From: CALECP01 sp964389925
Lineage (GTDB): Bacteria > Chloroflexota > Anaerolineae > Promineifilales > Promineifilaceae
Assembly: GCA_964389925.1 (NCBI GenBank)
Contig: CAYMGE010000019.1
Span: forward strand, 10,500 to 74,499
Reading direction: 5' to 3'
DNA: 64,000 bases
Below the pieces are notes generated by a model that made no database searches, had not been told where the DNA came from, and was given only the letters and a program-made list of their open reading frames with translations. Made by a program: the position numbers and the translations under genes. Positions within the stretch are counted from its first letter, which is position 1, and every line of letters begins with the position of its first letter. Positions 34,631 to 42,958 of this stretch are shown one piece after another.

Positions 34631-35665
34631 ATGAATTCAATTTTTCTAAAAGCATGTCGCGCTGAAGCGACCGAGCGAACCCCCGTCTGGTTTATGCGTC
34701 AAGCGGGACGCTATATGGCGGAGTATCGGGCGATTCGAGCCAAGAATACAATGTTGGAGGTGATTAACTCACCAGAGCTATCGGCCGAAGTCACCCTCCA
34801 ACCGATCAACACATTTGGCTTTGACGCAGCCATTATCTTTTCAGACATCCTGCCGCCACTACAAGGGATGGGGCTTGATCTTGAATTTGTCAAGGGAAAA
34901 GGGCCTGTCATCTATAATCCGCTGCGCGAGAACAAGCAGATCGATCTATTGTCGACACCGCCAGCGGAGGAGTCTATGCAGGGGACGTTGGATGCGATTG
35001 GGTTGGTGGCGGCCGAACTCACACCGCGCAATATCCCCCTCATCGGTTTTTGTGGCGCACCGTTTACACTTGCAGCCTATGCTGTCGAGGGTGGTGGTAG
35101 CAAAAATTACGCGCACGTCAAATCGCTGATGTACAGCGAGCCAGCCGCATGGGATCGCCTGATGAACAAGCTCGTCACGGTAATGACAGATTATCTCATT
35201 AAGCAAGCCAAAGCAGGAGCAAATGCGTTGCAGATTTTTGACTCGTGGGCGGGAGCTGCGCTCGGCAAATTGGAATATGCCGAGTATGTTGATCCATACA
35301 ATCGCGCTCTGATTGCGGCCGTCAAGCGGCGCACCGATGTGCCAATCATCTACTTTGGGCTTGGCACGACGCTCTACATGGACGTGGTGCGCGAGAATGG
35401 GGCGGATGTTTACGGCGTGGATTGGAAGTTGCCGCTGGGTGAGGCTTGGGAGCTGCGCGGAGATGGGCCGATTCAAGGCAATCTCGATCCCATCGCGCTG
35501 CTTGCGCCATGGCGCGAACTCAAACATCGCATCGACATCGTTCTCGACCAAGCGGATGGGCGCAACGGTCACATTTTTAACTTGGGACACGGTATTTTGC
35601 CACAAACACCCATCGAAAATGTTCGGCGCACGGTTGACTATATTCGGGAGCGCACAATCCAATGA
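34631..35665 (+). CDS. hemE: Uroporphyrinogen decarboxylase
   Basis: 344 residues, normal length. 'RTPVWFMRQAGRYMAEYRAIR' is the hallmark N-terminal stretch; 'DAAIIFSDILPPLQGMG' and 'IGFCGAPFTLAAYAVEG' complete the substrate pocket, with the catalytic Asp in 'FSDIL'. It converts uroporphyrinogen III to coproporphyrinogen III. No Shine-Dalgarno is seen; the fold-back repeat occupies the space up to 7 nt before the ATG. The 3' end overlaps hemH by four bases. Confidence 0.97.
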   Translation: MNSIFLKACRAEATERTPVWFMRQAGRYMAEYRAIRAKNTMLEVINSPELSAEVTLQPINTFGFDAAIIFSDILPPLQGMGLDLEFVKGKGPVIYNPLRENKQIDLLSTPPAEESMQGTLDAIGLVAAELTPRNIPLIGFCGAPFTLAAYAVEGGGSKNYAHVKSLMYSEPAAWDRLMNKLVTVMTDYLIKQAKAGANALQIFDSWAGAALGKLEYAEYVDPYNRALIAAVKRRTDVPIIYFGLGTTLYMDVVRENGADVYGVDWKLPLGEAWELRGDGPIQGNLDPIALLAPWRELKHRIDIVLDQADGRNGHIFNLGHGILPQTPIENVRRTVDYIRERTIQ

Positions 35666-36588
35666 GCAAAAAAATCGGAATTCTCATCATGGCTTACGGT
35701 GGCCCCGAATCGCTCGACGCAATTCCCGGCTATCTCGCGGATATTCGCAACGGCCGAGTCACAACACCCGCCGTGCTAGAAGAAATCACAAACAACTACC
35801 GACAGATCGGTGGCAAATCCCCACTACTGGAATTTACGCAAGCACAGATCGGCGCAATTAAGGCGCATTTTGCCGATAGCGAAGTGCAATTTTATCTAGG
35901 GATGCGTCACTGGTCGCCATGGGTCGAGGAGGTGGTCGGGCAGATGCTCGCGGATGGCATCACGCACGCCGTCAGCATCGTGCTAGCCCCTCACTACAGC
36001 AGCTTGAGCATCGCCAAATACCTCAAGAAGATCGAGGCGGGGATGCAGATGTATCGCGGCAAGATCGAGTGGGAGCATATCCTGAGCTATCACGATGCGC
36101 CCAACTATGTTGAGGCGTTGGCAAATCGGGTTGAAGATGGGCTGTCGCGTTGGCCTGAAGATGAGCGCGATGAGGTGCATGTCGTCTTTAGCGCACATAG
36201 CCTGCCCGTGCGGATTATTGAGCAGGGCGACCCGTATGATGACCAGTTGCAGGAAACGGCACGATTGGTTGCGGAAAAAGCGGGATTGCCAGATGAGCAA
36301 TGGTCATGGAGCTATCAATCGGCCGGACGCAGCCCAGAGCCATGGCTCGGCCCTCAACTAGAAGACTACATCCCTGAATTGGCACAAAAGGGCATCAAGA
36401 ATATCGTCAGTATCCCGATTGGCTTTGTCAGCGATCACGTTGAGATTTTGTTTGACATCGACATTGAGGCGCAGAAAGCAGCACAAGAAAGCGGCGTGCG
36501 ACTAGAACGACCGCCTGCGTTAAATACTGATCCACTCTTTATCGGACAGTTGGCAGAGGTTATTCAGGGGCGTGTTGATATGCTTTGA
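35662..36588 (+). CDS. hemH: Ferrochelatase (coproporphyrin ferrochelatase type)
   Basis: 308 residues, the short soluble form found in monoderm-type pathways. It has 'GILIMAYGGPESLDAIPGYL' at the start, 'VVFSAHSLPVRI' with the metal-site His and 'SIPIGFVSDHVEILFDID' with the proton-relay Glu. With ChdC nearby it most likely inserts iron into coproporphyrin III (CpfC). No CgoX/HemY oxidase is in the window, so one step must be encoded elsewhere. Confidence 0.95.
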   Translation: MSKKIGILIMAYGGPESLDAIPGYLADIRNGRVTTPAVLEEITNNYRQIGGKSPLLEFTQAQIGAIKAHFADSEVQFYLGMRHWSPWVEEVVGQMLADGITHAVSIVLAPHYSSLSIAKYLKKIEAGMQMYRGKIEWEHILSYHDAPNYVEALANRVEDGLSRWPEDERDEVHVVFSAHSLPVRIIEQGDPYDDQLQETARLVAEKAGLPDEQWSWSYQSAGRSPEPWLGPQLEDYIPELAQKGIKNIVSIPIGFVSDHVEILFDIDIEAQKAAQESGVRLERPPALNTDPLFIGQLAEVIQGRVDML

Positions 36589-36934
36589 GGCCTTAGTAAG
36601 GTCTCCATAAGCATACACGTCCCGAAAAAGCATGTATGTTCGCCCTGCGCCGATTCATTCACGCGACACAAATTGAGCGGATTTACATCTTGTTGGTAGG
36701 CTTTCGCCCATGTCAACTTCTCTGTAGACCCAGCTTCATACTCTCATTCATCCGTAACGAACTTCGTTGCGCTCCCTCTTTGTGATCCAACCAGCAAAAA
36801 GGCGTTCAATTTTTATGCTTTCGGCATTGCATTGGCAAAGCACGCAGCGTGTTGCCACTAACTAACATCCGTAGACAGGGCAATGTCGAAAGGGCGGAGC
36901 TTGCCCGACTATCCACTCATTAAGGGAAGAAACC
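36589..36934. other. Gap between the heme operon and the biosynthetic cluster
   Basis: 346 bases without an ORF. Just after hemH is the weak stem GAGGCCTT/AAGGTCTC (36587-36605). Other self-complementary bits are AACGAA-c-TTCGTT (36757-36769) and GGGCAA/TTGCCC around 36876-36906. AAGGGAAG is a ribosome site for the carrier-protein gene. No clear -35/-10 pair was found, although a promoter is expected here. Confidence 0.45.
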
Positions 36935-37204
36935 ATGATTGACCAGATTATTAACCAGCTTAAAGACATGATCGCCAACAAATTAGACTTGAACATTAGT
37001 GAGAATGAGATTACGCCCGGTGCGGCTCTTTTTGAGGAAGGGTTGGGACTTGATTCAATCGCTATTGTTGAGTTGATCACGTTGATAGAGGATGACTTTG
37101 GGTTTGAATTTGACGAGGAGCATCTAAATTTAGAAGCGTTCCACGATGTACAGACATTGGCCGAATTTATTCAAGAACAGACGGGTGAGGCGGTTCCTGC
37201 ATAA
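36935..37204 (+). CDS. Free-standing acyl/peptidyl carrier protein
   Basis: 89 residues, acidic. The phosphopantetheine site is Ser41 in 'GLGLDSIAIVEL', followed by 'IEDDFGFEFDEEHLN', the usual helix III region. It is not the fatty-acid ACP by context: it opens a cluster with a radical SAM enzyme, sulfotransferase, ligase and A-PCP-R protein. It probably carries the aryl or acyl intermediate activated by the ligase at 42959 or modified by the radical SAM enzyme (inference). SD AAGGGAAG precedes it. Confidence 0.88.
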   Translation: MIDQIINQLKDMIANKLDLNISENEITPGAALFEEGLGLDSIAIVELITLIEDDFGFEFDEEHLNLEAFHDVQTLAEFIQEQTGEAVPA

Positions 37205-37220
37205 ACAACAAAAATTGCAA

Positions 37221-37246
37221 GTTAGCAAGTTGCCCCTTGCAGCTTG
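37221..37246 (+). terminator. Hairpin between carrier protein and radical SAM genes
   Basis: Stem CAAGTTGC/GCAGCTTG (one G-U pair) with a short loop and TTTT after it. Just after it comes a good ribosome site (ATGGAG) for the next gene, so this may act as an attenuator that raises the carrier-protein to enzyme ratio. Confidence 0.5.
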
Positions 37247-37264
37247 TTTTGATGGAGAAATAGC

Positions 37265-38560
37265 ATGGCTATTAACGTAAGAACAGATTATGACTACTGG
37301 GATCCCAAGCGAAAGGGATTTGTGACCAACTACCCGAACTTTCAACACTGGCGGCCGATGGAGCCAAAAGCTCTGATCAATGATGCCCCACTCAACATCT
37401 ACATGCACAGCCCGTTTTGCATTCAACGTTGTGCTTACTGCTATTACAAAACGGTCAACCTGCGCGGCAAAAATAAGCGTGAGCGGATGCAGTACTATGT
37501 CGATGCGTTGTGTCGGGAAATTGAGCTGGCAACGTTGAAGTATGGGCTGGATAGTCGGCCGATTAACTCAATCTACTTCGGCGGCGGCACACCAAGCTTG
37601 CTCTATGTTGACCAGCTTGAGCAGATCATTGAGACACTGCATAGCAACTTGCGTCTTGACCGCGAAAACATGCCGGAGTTCACGCTTGAGGCGGAACCCG
37701 TCACGATGACTCAGGAAAAGGCAGACGCATTTGAACGCTTCAATGTCTCGCGTTGCAGCATGGGGGTACAATCATTCGATGATGAAATCATCAAGAAGTC
37801 AAACCGACTCGATAATGAAAAGAGCGCGGTTAAGGCAATTAAGTTGGCAATGTCAACGGGCGCGACGATTAACATCGACTTGATGAGCGGCTTGGCGGAC
37901 GAAACGCCTGAAAAGTGGGCACACAGTGTCAACACGGCGATCAAGACGGGCATCCAGAGCATCACCGTTTACAAGACAGAGCTTTACATCAACACACCTT
38001 ACTACCGTGACTTGCGGAAACAGCGTCTTGAACTGCCCAATGATGACCAAGAGTTGCAGTTGATGCAATACGCGATTGATCAACTTGAAGATGCCGGTTA
38101 CATCGCACGCAGCTTCACCACGTGGACAAAAGAAGGCACACCAGATCACGTTCACGCCCCAAGCGTTTTCCGTGGCGACGACAACTATGCGTTTGGCGTT
38201 TCTGCATTTGGCAAGTTGGGCAACGTCTTGTTCCAGAACAGCAATAACGAAGAGCGGTATGCAAACTTGATCGCGGAAGGGCAACTGCCAATTCAGCGTG
38301 GTTATGAGCTAACCTGCCTTGATAGCATGATCCGTGACGTTGTGTTAGGCATGAAGCTGATCAACTTCAACCTACGTGATTTCGAGGCGAAGTATGGCTT
38401 CAAGCTCGAAAGCATGGTTGGCGACACGCTCGATGAGCTGGTCAATGATGATTTTGTGACAGTTGATGACGAGAAGATCAGTTTGACAAAGAAAGGCATT
38501 CTGCACGGCGATTACAGTGGTAAGAGCCTTGTCAAGACGCTGCGCGAAAAGTTCTCATAA
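37265..38560 (+). CDS. HemN-like radical SAM enzyme
   Basis: 431 residues. The 4Fe-4S cluster cysteines are C52, C56 and C59 ('CIQRCAYC'), preceded by 'IYMHSPF', and the SAM-binding 'SIYFGGGTPS' follows. The layout is that of HemN/HemW and class C radical SAM methyltransferases. HemN's extra Cys after the motif is absent (YCYY instead), so this is unlikely to be coproporphyrinogen dehydrogenase even though heme genes lie upstream. Class C relatives methylate or cyclopropanate in natural-product pathways. Here it pairs with a carrier protein 60 bp upstream. Confidence 0.85.
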   Translation: MAINVRTDYDYWDPKRKGFVTNYPNFQHWRPMEPKALINDAPLNIYMHSPFCIQRCAYCYYKTVNLRGKNKRERMQYYVDALCREIELATLKYGLDSRPINSIYFGGGTPSLLYVDQLEQIIETLHSNLRLDRENMPEFTLEAEPVTMTQEKADAFERFNVSRCSMGVQSFDDEIIKKSNRLDNEKSAVKAIKLAMSTGATINIDLMSGLADETPEKWAHSVNTAIKTGIQSITVYKTELYINTPYYRDLRKQRLELPNDDQELQLMQYAIDQLEDAGYIARSFTTWTKEGTPDHVHAPSVFRGDDNYAFGVSAFGKLGNVLFQNSNNEERYANLIAEGQLPIQRGYELTCLDSMIRDVVLGMKLINFNLRDFEAKYGFKLESMVGDTLDELVNDDFVTVDDEKISLTKKGILHGDYSGKSLVKTLREKFS

Positions 38561-38572
38561 TCAAAATTAAGG

Positions 38573-38599
38573 TATTCCATTTTTTGAAAAAATGGAATA
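38573..38599. repeat. 27-nt perfect hairpin, copy 1
   Basis: TATTCCATTTTTT-g-AAAAAATGGAATA, 12 nt after the radical SAM stop and 9 nt before the sulfotransferase ATG. The core ATTCCATTTTTT recurs exactly at 42918-42950, again 8 nt before a start codon. Confidence 0.85.
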
Positions 38600-38608
38600 T
38601 CTTGCCAA

Positions 38609-39292
38609 ATGCAAATTTCCTACTCTCATCGCTTCATCTTTTTTCACGTGGCAAAGGTCGCTGGCCTAAGCATCCGCGATGCGCTGGATGAATATACGGA
38701 AGAACCAAAAAAGTTTAAGATCAAACAACCACCCAAGCTGTCAAAAGGGAAGCCAAACCCGATGTATGACATCTGGCAGGTGCTATTGCTGCACGCGACG
38801 GCGCGGGATGCAAAGCGGCACTTGCCCAACGACGTATTTGAAGGATTTTACAAATTTGCGTTTGTTCGCAATCCGTGGGATTGGCATGTGTCGATGTACC
38901 ACTTCATTTTGAAGGAAAAGCAACACGTTCACCATCAGGTCGTGCGCGACTTTGGTGCATTCGGAGAGGAATATCTGCAATGGGTGATCGACACAAAGCG
39001 GCCGTTTGCACGCGGCGCGACTAAGTTCCAGTATGAGATGGTGGCGGATCGAGATGGGGATTTGATTGTGGATTATATCGGCCGATTTGAAACCCTCACC
39101 CAAGATTTCAACACCGTCTGCCAACACCTCAATCTCAACACCTCCCTGCCCCACCTCAACGGCACCAAACACCGCACCTACCATACTTATTACAATGACA
39201 TCTCGCGCCAAATGGTTGCTGAGTACTTCGAGCGCGACATCGCGCTTTTCGGCTACTCATTTGATGACGCAATGGAGTTAGCGCATGTCTGA
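38609..39292 (+). CDS. Sulfotransferase (Sulfotransfer_2 type)
   Basis: 227 residues. The PAPS 5'-phosphosulfate loop is 'FIFFHVAKVAGLSI' near the N-terminus and the 3'-phosphate motif 'FAFVRNPWDWHVSMY' is near residue 92; later 'FQYEMVADRDG' and 'YIGRFETLTQDF' match family members acting on carbohydrates and small molecules. It transfers sulfate from PAPS to a hydroxyl or amine, and in this setting a phenol or sugar of the cluster product is likely (inference). No ribosome site is visible. It overlaps the next gene by 8 bp. Confidence 0.85.
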   Translation: MQISYSHRFIFFHVAKVAGLSIRDALDEYTEEPKKFKIKQPPKLSKGKPNPMYDIWQVLLLHATARDAKRHLPNDVFEGFYKFAFVRNPWDWHVSMYHFILKEKQHVHHQVVRDFGAFGEEYLQWVIDTKRPFARGATKFQYEMVADRDGDLIVDYIGRFETLTQDFNTVCQHLNLNTSLPHLNGTKHRTYHTYYNDISRQMVAEYFERDIALFGYSFDDAMELAHV

Positions 39293-39983
39293 ACTCGTGG
39301 TACAAGAAAGTCGTCTAAAAACATTTCAGCGTGAACACCCATGCGTACTGCCCATTGCTGGGGCAGTCATTTTGGGTGGTGTCGCCGGCGCAGTTGGTGG
39401 CACGTTAGCCGTCAAAGGAATGACACAAAAAGCTCTGTTTGCGCTGTTGGCAAAGGGCGCAGTTGCCGCGAAACCGACGCTGCCGTATTTGCTCAATCAA
39501 GTTGGCCCCGGCATTGTCGCGGCCAAGCCATTTGCGTTCGGCGTTGCTAATGCATCATCGGTCACGGCTGGCACAACGTCGGCGGCTTTAGGCAGTGTTG
39601 TGCCACTAACAGCGGCAGTTGGCGCGGTTGGCGGTGGTGCGGCAGGGGTTGGCGTTGTGCAAGGTAAGGTACGCAGCGTGCAGAGCAAGCTCAAGGAGCA
39701 GACAGCACAAACTGAGACGCTCGGTGTACAAGTACACAAACTCAAGGAAGAGATGACCGTCGTTACCACTAAGGTACAAGTGGTAGACGTAACAGATTTG
39801 GAGCAAATTCGCGGCATCGGCCCCGTCTTTGCCAAACGTCTCAACGATGCGGGCGTTCATACGTTGACCGATTTGGTCACAAAAACAGAGGCCGAGCTTG
39901 AGACAATTATTGGTAAGTCACGGGCGGGGGCGATGTTTGACCCAGTCGTGTGGATCACAGAAGCGCAGCAGTTGTTAGCGTAG
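39285..39983 (+). CDS. Gly/Ala-rich membrane protein with coiled coil and HhH domain
   Basis: 232 residues. The order is a hydrophobic Gly/Ala-rich region (about 20-130, two or more possible membrane segments), a coiled coil (about 130-165) and a C-terminal helix-hairpin-helix 'LEQIRGIGPVFAKRLNDAG' with 'LETIIGKSR', like the HhH domains found in many partner proteins. It has no enzyme motif. It is coupled to the sulfotransferase (8-bp overlap) and lies 9 bp before the P-type ATPase, so it is probably an ATPase partner. By analogy, mycobacterial PacL membrane proteins scaffold P-type ATPases, but no homology to them is claimed. Confidence 0.6.
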   Translation: MSELVVQESRLKTFQREHPCVLPIAGAVILGGVAGAVGGTLAVKGMTQKALFALLAKGAVAAKPTLPYLLNQVGPGIVAAKPFAFGVANASSVTAGTTSAALGSVVPLTAAVGAVGGGAAGVGVVQGKVRSVQSKLKEQTAQTETLGVQVHKLKEEMTVVTTKVQVVDVTDLEQIRGIGPVFAKRLNDAGVHTLTDLVTKTEAELETIIGKSRAGAMFDPVVWITEAQQLLA

Positions 39984-39992
39984 GAAAGTTAG

Positions 39993-42092
39993 ATGGCAAT
40001 AGTGAAAAGACGACGCACGAACTATTTGATCAAGGCGGCGGCGGTCGATAATCGGCCGAAATCGATCCCCAACAAGCGCACCCTAACAAACGCGCTCATC
40101 GAGCAACCAACCGCGTTCCTAAAGATCAAGGAATCGATTCAAAAAACGCTGCAAAGCGGCAGCGCACGTGACGCGCAGATGGCGGAAATCGTTTCTGAAG
40201 AACACAAGAAGAAAACGCCTGCCCAAATCAGGGCAGATCGCAATCTTGCCTTATCCGCTTCCGCATTGGGAACGGCGATTGTAGGTCGTACATTCTTCTG
40301 GCCGCTGCAAATTTACACGCTCGGTGCGCTGCTCTATGTTGGCTCACCCATTTATAAGAAGGCGTGGAACGACATCAAAAAGGGCAAAGTCACAGTTGCC
40401 ACACTGCTGACGATGGTGGTCATCGGGGCGATCAAGTATCACTTTTATGTGGCGGGCAGCATCGCCGTCATCGTGCGCCAGCTTTCGCTGCGCTTGCGTT
40501 TGCGTGTCACCGAAGATTCTAAAAACAAGCTGATCGACGTATTCCGCCAGCAGCCGACCTCCGTTTGGCTGTTGGTCGATGGTCAAGAGGTGCAAACGTC
40601 ATTTGATGCGGTTAAGTTGGGCGACACGATTGTGGTCAATGCAGGCGAGATGATTCCAATTGACGGGCGCATCGTTGATGGCATGGCGACGATTGACCAA
40701 CACGTGTTGACGGGTGAATCGACTCCTGTTGAGAAGGGCGAATCGGCCGAAGTCTTTGCCTCTACAACCGTTTTATCCGGCCGCATTTACATCGAAGTCG
40801 AAAAGACTGGTGACCAAACGACTGTTGCCAAAATTGGTGAGATGCTCAACAACACGATTGACTTCCGCACCAAAGCAGACCTACGCGCTGAGAAGTTGGC
40901 TGACAAAACGATTGTGCCAACGCTCGTACTGGGCGGATTGACGTTCCCAATACTGGGGCCAATGGGCGCGGTCGCCGTTCTCAACTCTCACTTCAAGTAC
41001 AAAATGTCGGTCATCGCGCCCGTCAGCATCATGAACTTCCTCAATCTCGCCTCACAAGAGGGAATTTTGATCAAGGACGGACGCACGCTCGACCTGCTCA
41101 ATGAGGTTGACACGATTGTGTTCGACAAGACGGGAACGCTGACGGAAGAACAGCCGCATGTTGGGGCAGTTTATACGATTGGCAATTTGGCCGAGGATGA
41201 AGTGTTGCGCCTGACGGCATCGGCCGAGCAGCGACAAGCCCACCCCATCGCCCACGCCATTCTGGACGAAGCAAAAGCACGTGGCATTGCGCTCGCCCCA
41301 ATTGAGGAAGCTGCCTACAAGATGGGATACGGCTTAACCGTCATCATCGAAGACAAGACGGTGCATGTCGGCAGCTATCGGTTTATGGAAGTGAGCGGGA
41401 TTGAGATTTCGGCCGACATCCAACAAATCCAAGACCGTTGTCATGAACTCGCCCACTCACTTGTCGTTGTCGCTGTCAACAATGAAATTGTCGGTGGCGT
41501 TGAACTGCTCCCCACCGTGCGTCCCGAAACGCGCCAAGTGCTGCAAGCCTTGCGCCAGCGCAGCAACATCAAAGAACTCGTCATCATCTCTGGCGACCAC
41601 GAAACGCCCACGCGCCGACTCGCTAACGATCTCGGCATCGACCGCTACTTTGCGGAAACATTGCCCCAAGACAAGGCGGGGCTCATCAAAAAATTACAGG
41701 ACGAAGGTCGCTTTGTCTGCTACATCGGCGACGGCATCAACGATGCAATTGCGCTCAAGCAGTCGCAAGTCTCCGTCTCGCTGCGCGGTGCGTCCTCCGT
41801 CGCCACCGACACGGCGCAAATCGTGTTGATGGACGGCCGACTCAACAATCTCCCCGAAATTTTCAAGCTGTCACACAAGTTCAAGCGCAACACGAACGCC
41901 AGCTTTGCCGCCGTCGTGATTCCCTCCGCGCTGAGTCTGGGCGGCGTGCTGTTCTTCGGCATGGGGCTATTCCCGACCATCATGTTCAACCTCGCGGGGT
42001 TGGCGGGCGGGATGGCGAATTCGATGTTGCCGCTTTTGATGGGTGGGGGGTTGGAGAAGGATGGGGCGGACGACAAGGCGATAAATAAGTAG
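39993..42092 (+). CDS. P1B-like P-type ATPase without a CPC motif (copy 1)
   Basis: 699 residues with complete catalytic machinery: TGES (240-243), phosphorylated Asp378 in DKTGT, the HP pair in 'RQAHPIAHA', and 'IGDGINDAIALK'. The layout is that of heavy-metal pumps. Hand alignment to CopA-type M4 ('SIM' and 'GILIKDG' anchored) puts F334-K335-Y336 where Cys-Pro-Cys should be, and no N-terminal metal-binding domain is seen. The ion or other cargo is therefore unknown. It is paralogous to the ATPase at 49305. It stops about 110 bases before the scaffold gap. Confidence 0.85.
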   Translation: MAIVKRRRTNYLIKAAAVDNRPKSIPNKRTLTNALIEQPTAFLKIKESIQKTLQSGSARDAQMAEIVSEEHKKKTPAQIRADRNLALSASALGTAIVGRTFFWPLQIYTLGALLYVGSPIYKKAWNDIKKGKVTVATLLTMVVIGAIKYHFYVAGSIAVIVRQLSLRLRLRVTEDSKNKLIDVFRQQPTSVWLLVDGQEVQTSFDAVKLGDTIVVNAGEMIPIDGRIVDGMATIDQHVLTGESTPVEKGESAEVFASTTVLSGRIYIEVEKTGDQTTVAKIGEMLNNTIDFRTKADLRAEKLADKTIVPTLVLGGLTFPILGPMGAVAVLNSHFKYKMSVIAPVSIMNFLNLASQEGILIKDGRTLDLLNEVDTIVFDKTGTLTEEQPHVGAVYTIGNLAEDEVLRLTASAEQRQAHPIAHAILDEAKARGIALAPIEEAAYKMGYGLTVIIEDKTVHVGSYRFMEVSGIEISADIQQIQDRCHELAHSLVVVAVNNEIVGGVELLPTVRPETRQVLQALRQRSNIKELVIISGDHETPTRRLANDLGIDRYFAETLPQDKAGLIKKLQDEGRFVCYIGDGINDAIALKQSQVSVSLRGASSVATDTAQIVLMDGRLNNLPEIFKLSHKFKRNTNASFAAVVIPSALSLGGVLFFGMGLFPTIMFNLAGLAGGMANSMLPLLMGGGLEKDGADDKAINK

Positions 42093-42093
42093 T

Positions 42094-42311
42094 ACGTGGT
42101 GCGTGGGGCGGGTAGACTTGATTTTAAAGCACCACCCACCCACTCAAAAACGCAAAAAACAAAAAGACACAAAACTATAGGACGTATCGCCGAACTGATG
42201 TAANNNNNNNNNNGGGGTTGTAGTTGTTGGGGGGGTACCCCAGGGCTATAAATATTTTGTCGGGGGGGGGTGGGGGTTTAATATTTTTTTTACCCCCACC
42301 ACGCACCACGT
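42094..42311. repeat. Inverted repeat enclosing the scaffold gap
   Basis: ACGTGGTGCGTGGGG (42094-42108) is matched by its reverse complement with a small insertion at 42294-42311. The gap lies between the arms, so a strong fold-back is a likely cause of the assembly break. Confidence 0.7.
42204..42213. other. Scaffold gap (ten N)
   Basis: Ten N is a conventional placeholder, so the missing length is unknown. The sequence on the right, 42214-42290, is rich in long G runs and T runs and may be unreliable contig-end sequence. Confidence 0.95.
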
Positions 42312-42330
42312 CTCAAAGGACATAAGCAAA

Positions 42331-42912
42331 ATGACCCTAATGATGATTCCGCAACAAATCGACTATATGGAAAAGGGAGACTTCCCGCGCATGTTGCGTG
42401 AGGGGCAGATCGACTTTGCCGAGTTGAGCCTGCTGCAACGCATGTTGATGATGACGGATGGCACACTGACAAAGATGTTGGAAACATACACGCAAGAGTA
42501 TCTTGATGTGGTCAAGTTGTCGGAAGAAGCCGTCACACTGACAAGTGACATCCCTCACATGAAACTGTTTGCAGGGGATGAAGTCAGCCAACGCAAAATT
42601 TTGCTCAAGGGGCGCACCACGCGGCGCAACTGGCTGTATGCGGAGTCGATTATTGTGCCAGAGCGGTTGCCAGCGGAGTTTCAGCGGCAGCTTGTCGAGA
42701 CGCGCACGCCGATTGGCAAGTTGTGGAAGCGATACAAGTTGGAGACGTTTAAGGAGCCGATCTGCTATTGTCGGGAATCGGCCGAAAACGTCTTCTTCTA
42801 CTTCGACCTCCACCACACCGATCCCGTTCTCTCGCGCACCTACGTCGCCCACTCTGGCGGCAAGCCAATTATGATGATTACCGAGAAATTCCCCGAACGG
42901 TATTTTATCTAA
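42331..42912 (+). CDS. Chorismate lyase-like protein (DUF98/UbiC superfamily)
   Basis: 193 residues. 'LSLLQRMLMMTDGTLTKMLETY' and later 'YAESIIVPERLP' and 'TPIGKLWKRYKLETFKEP' are the pattern of DUF98 chorismate lyases, such as the mycobacterial enzyme that feeds phenolic glycolipids. Expected reaction: chorismate to 4-hydroxybenzoate plus pyruvate. The Arg of 'VPERLP' is in the position of the substrate-binding Arg. SD AAAGGA precedes the ATG. The adenylating ligase follows 46 bp later, fitting activation of 4-hydroxybenzoate. Confidence 0.8.
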   Translation: MTLMMIPQQIDYMEKGDFPRMLREGQIDFAELSLLQRMLMMTDGTLTKMLETYTQEYLDVVKLSEEAVTLTSDIPHMKLFAGDEVSQRKILLKGRTTRRNWLYAESIIVPERLPAEFQRQLVETRTPIGKLWKRYKLETFKEPICYCRESAENVFFYFDLHHTDPVLSRTYVAHSGGKPIMMITEKFPERYFI

Positions 42913-42917
42913 TCTTC

Positions 42918-42950
42918 AGAAATTCCATTTTTTGAAAAAATGGAATTTCT
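42918..42950 (+). terminator. 33-nt perfect hairpin, copy 2, with T-tract
   Basis: AGAAATTCCATTTTTT-g-AAAAAATGGAATTTCT followed by TTTTTT. It starts 5 nt after the lyase stop and ends 8 nt before the ligase start. It has classic terminator form yet sits inside an apparent operon. It shares its core with 38573-38599. Confidence 0.8.
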
Positions 42951-42958
42951 TTTTTTGC

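Noticed and set aside
34946..35662. 238-codon reverse-strand frame inside hemE
   Set aside because: It covers most of hemE antisense and has no recognisable domain; the plus-strand gene is certain.
37265..38560. Radical SAM protein as the anaerobic coproporphyrinogen oxidase of the heme operon
   Set aside because: It lacks the fourth Cys of HemN, follows a carrier protein, and the heme route here uses chdC, so protoporphyrinogen from HemN is not needed.
42214..42290. G-run-rich stretch as a G-quadruplex regulatory site
   Set aside because: It abuts a scaffold gap and looks like poor contig-end sequence, so no biological claim is safe.
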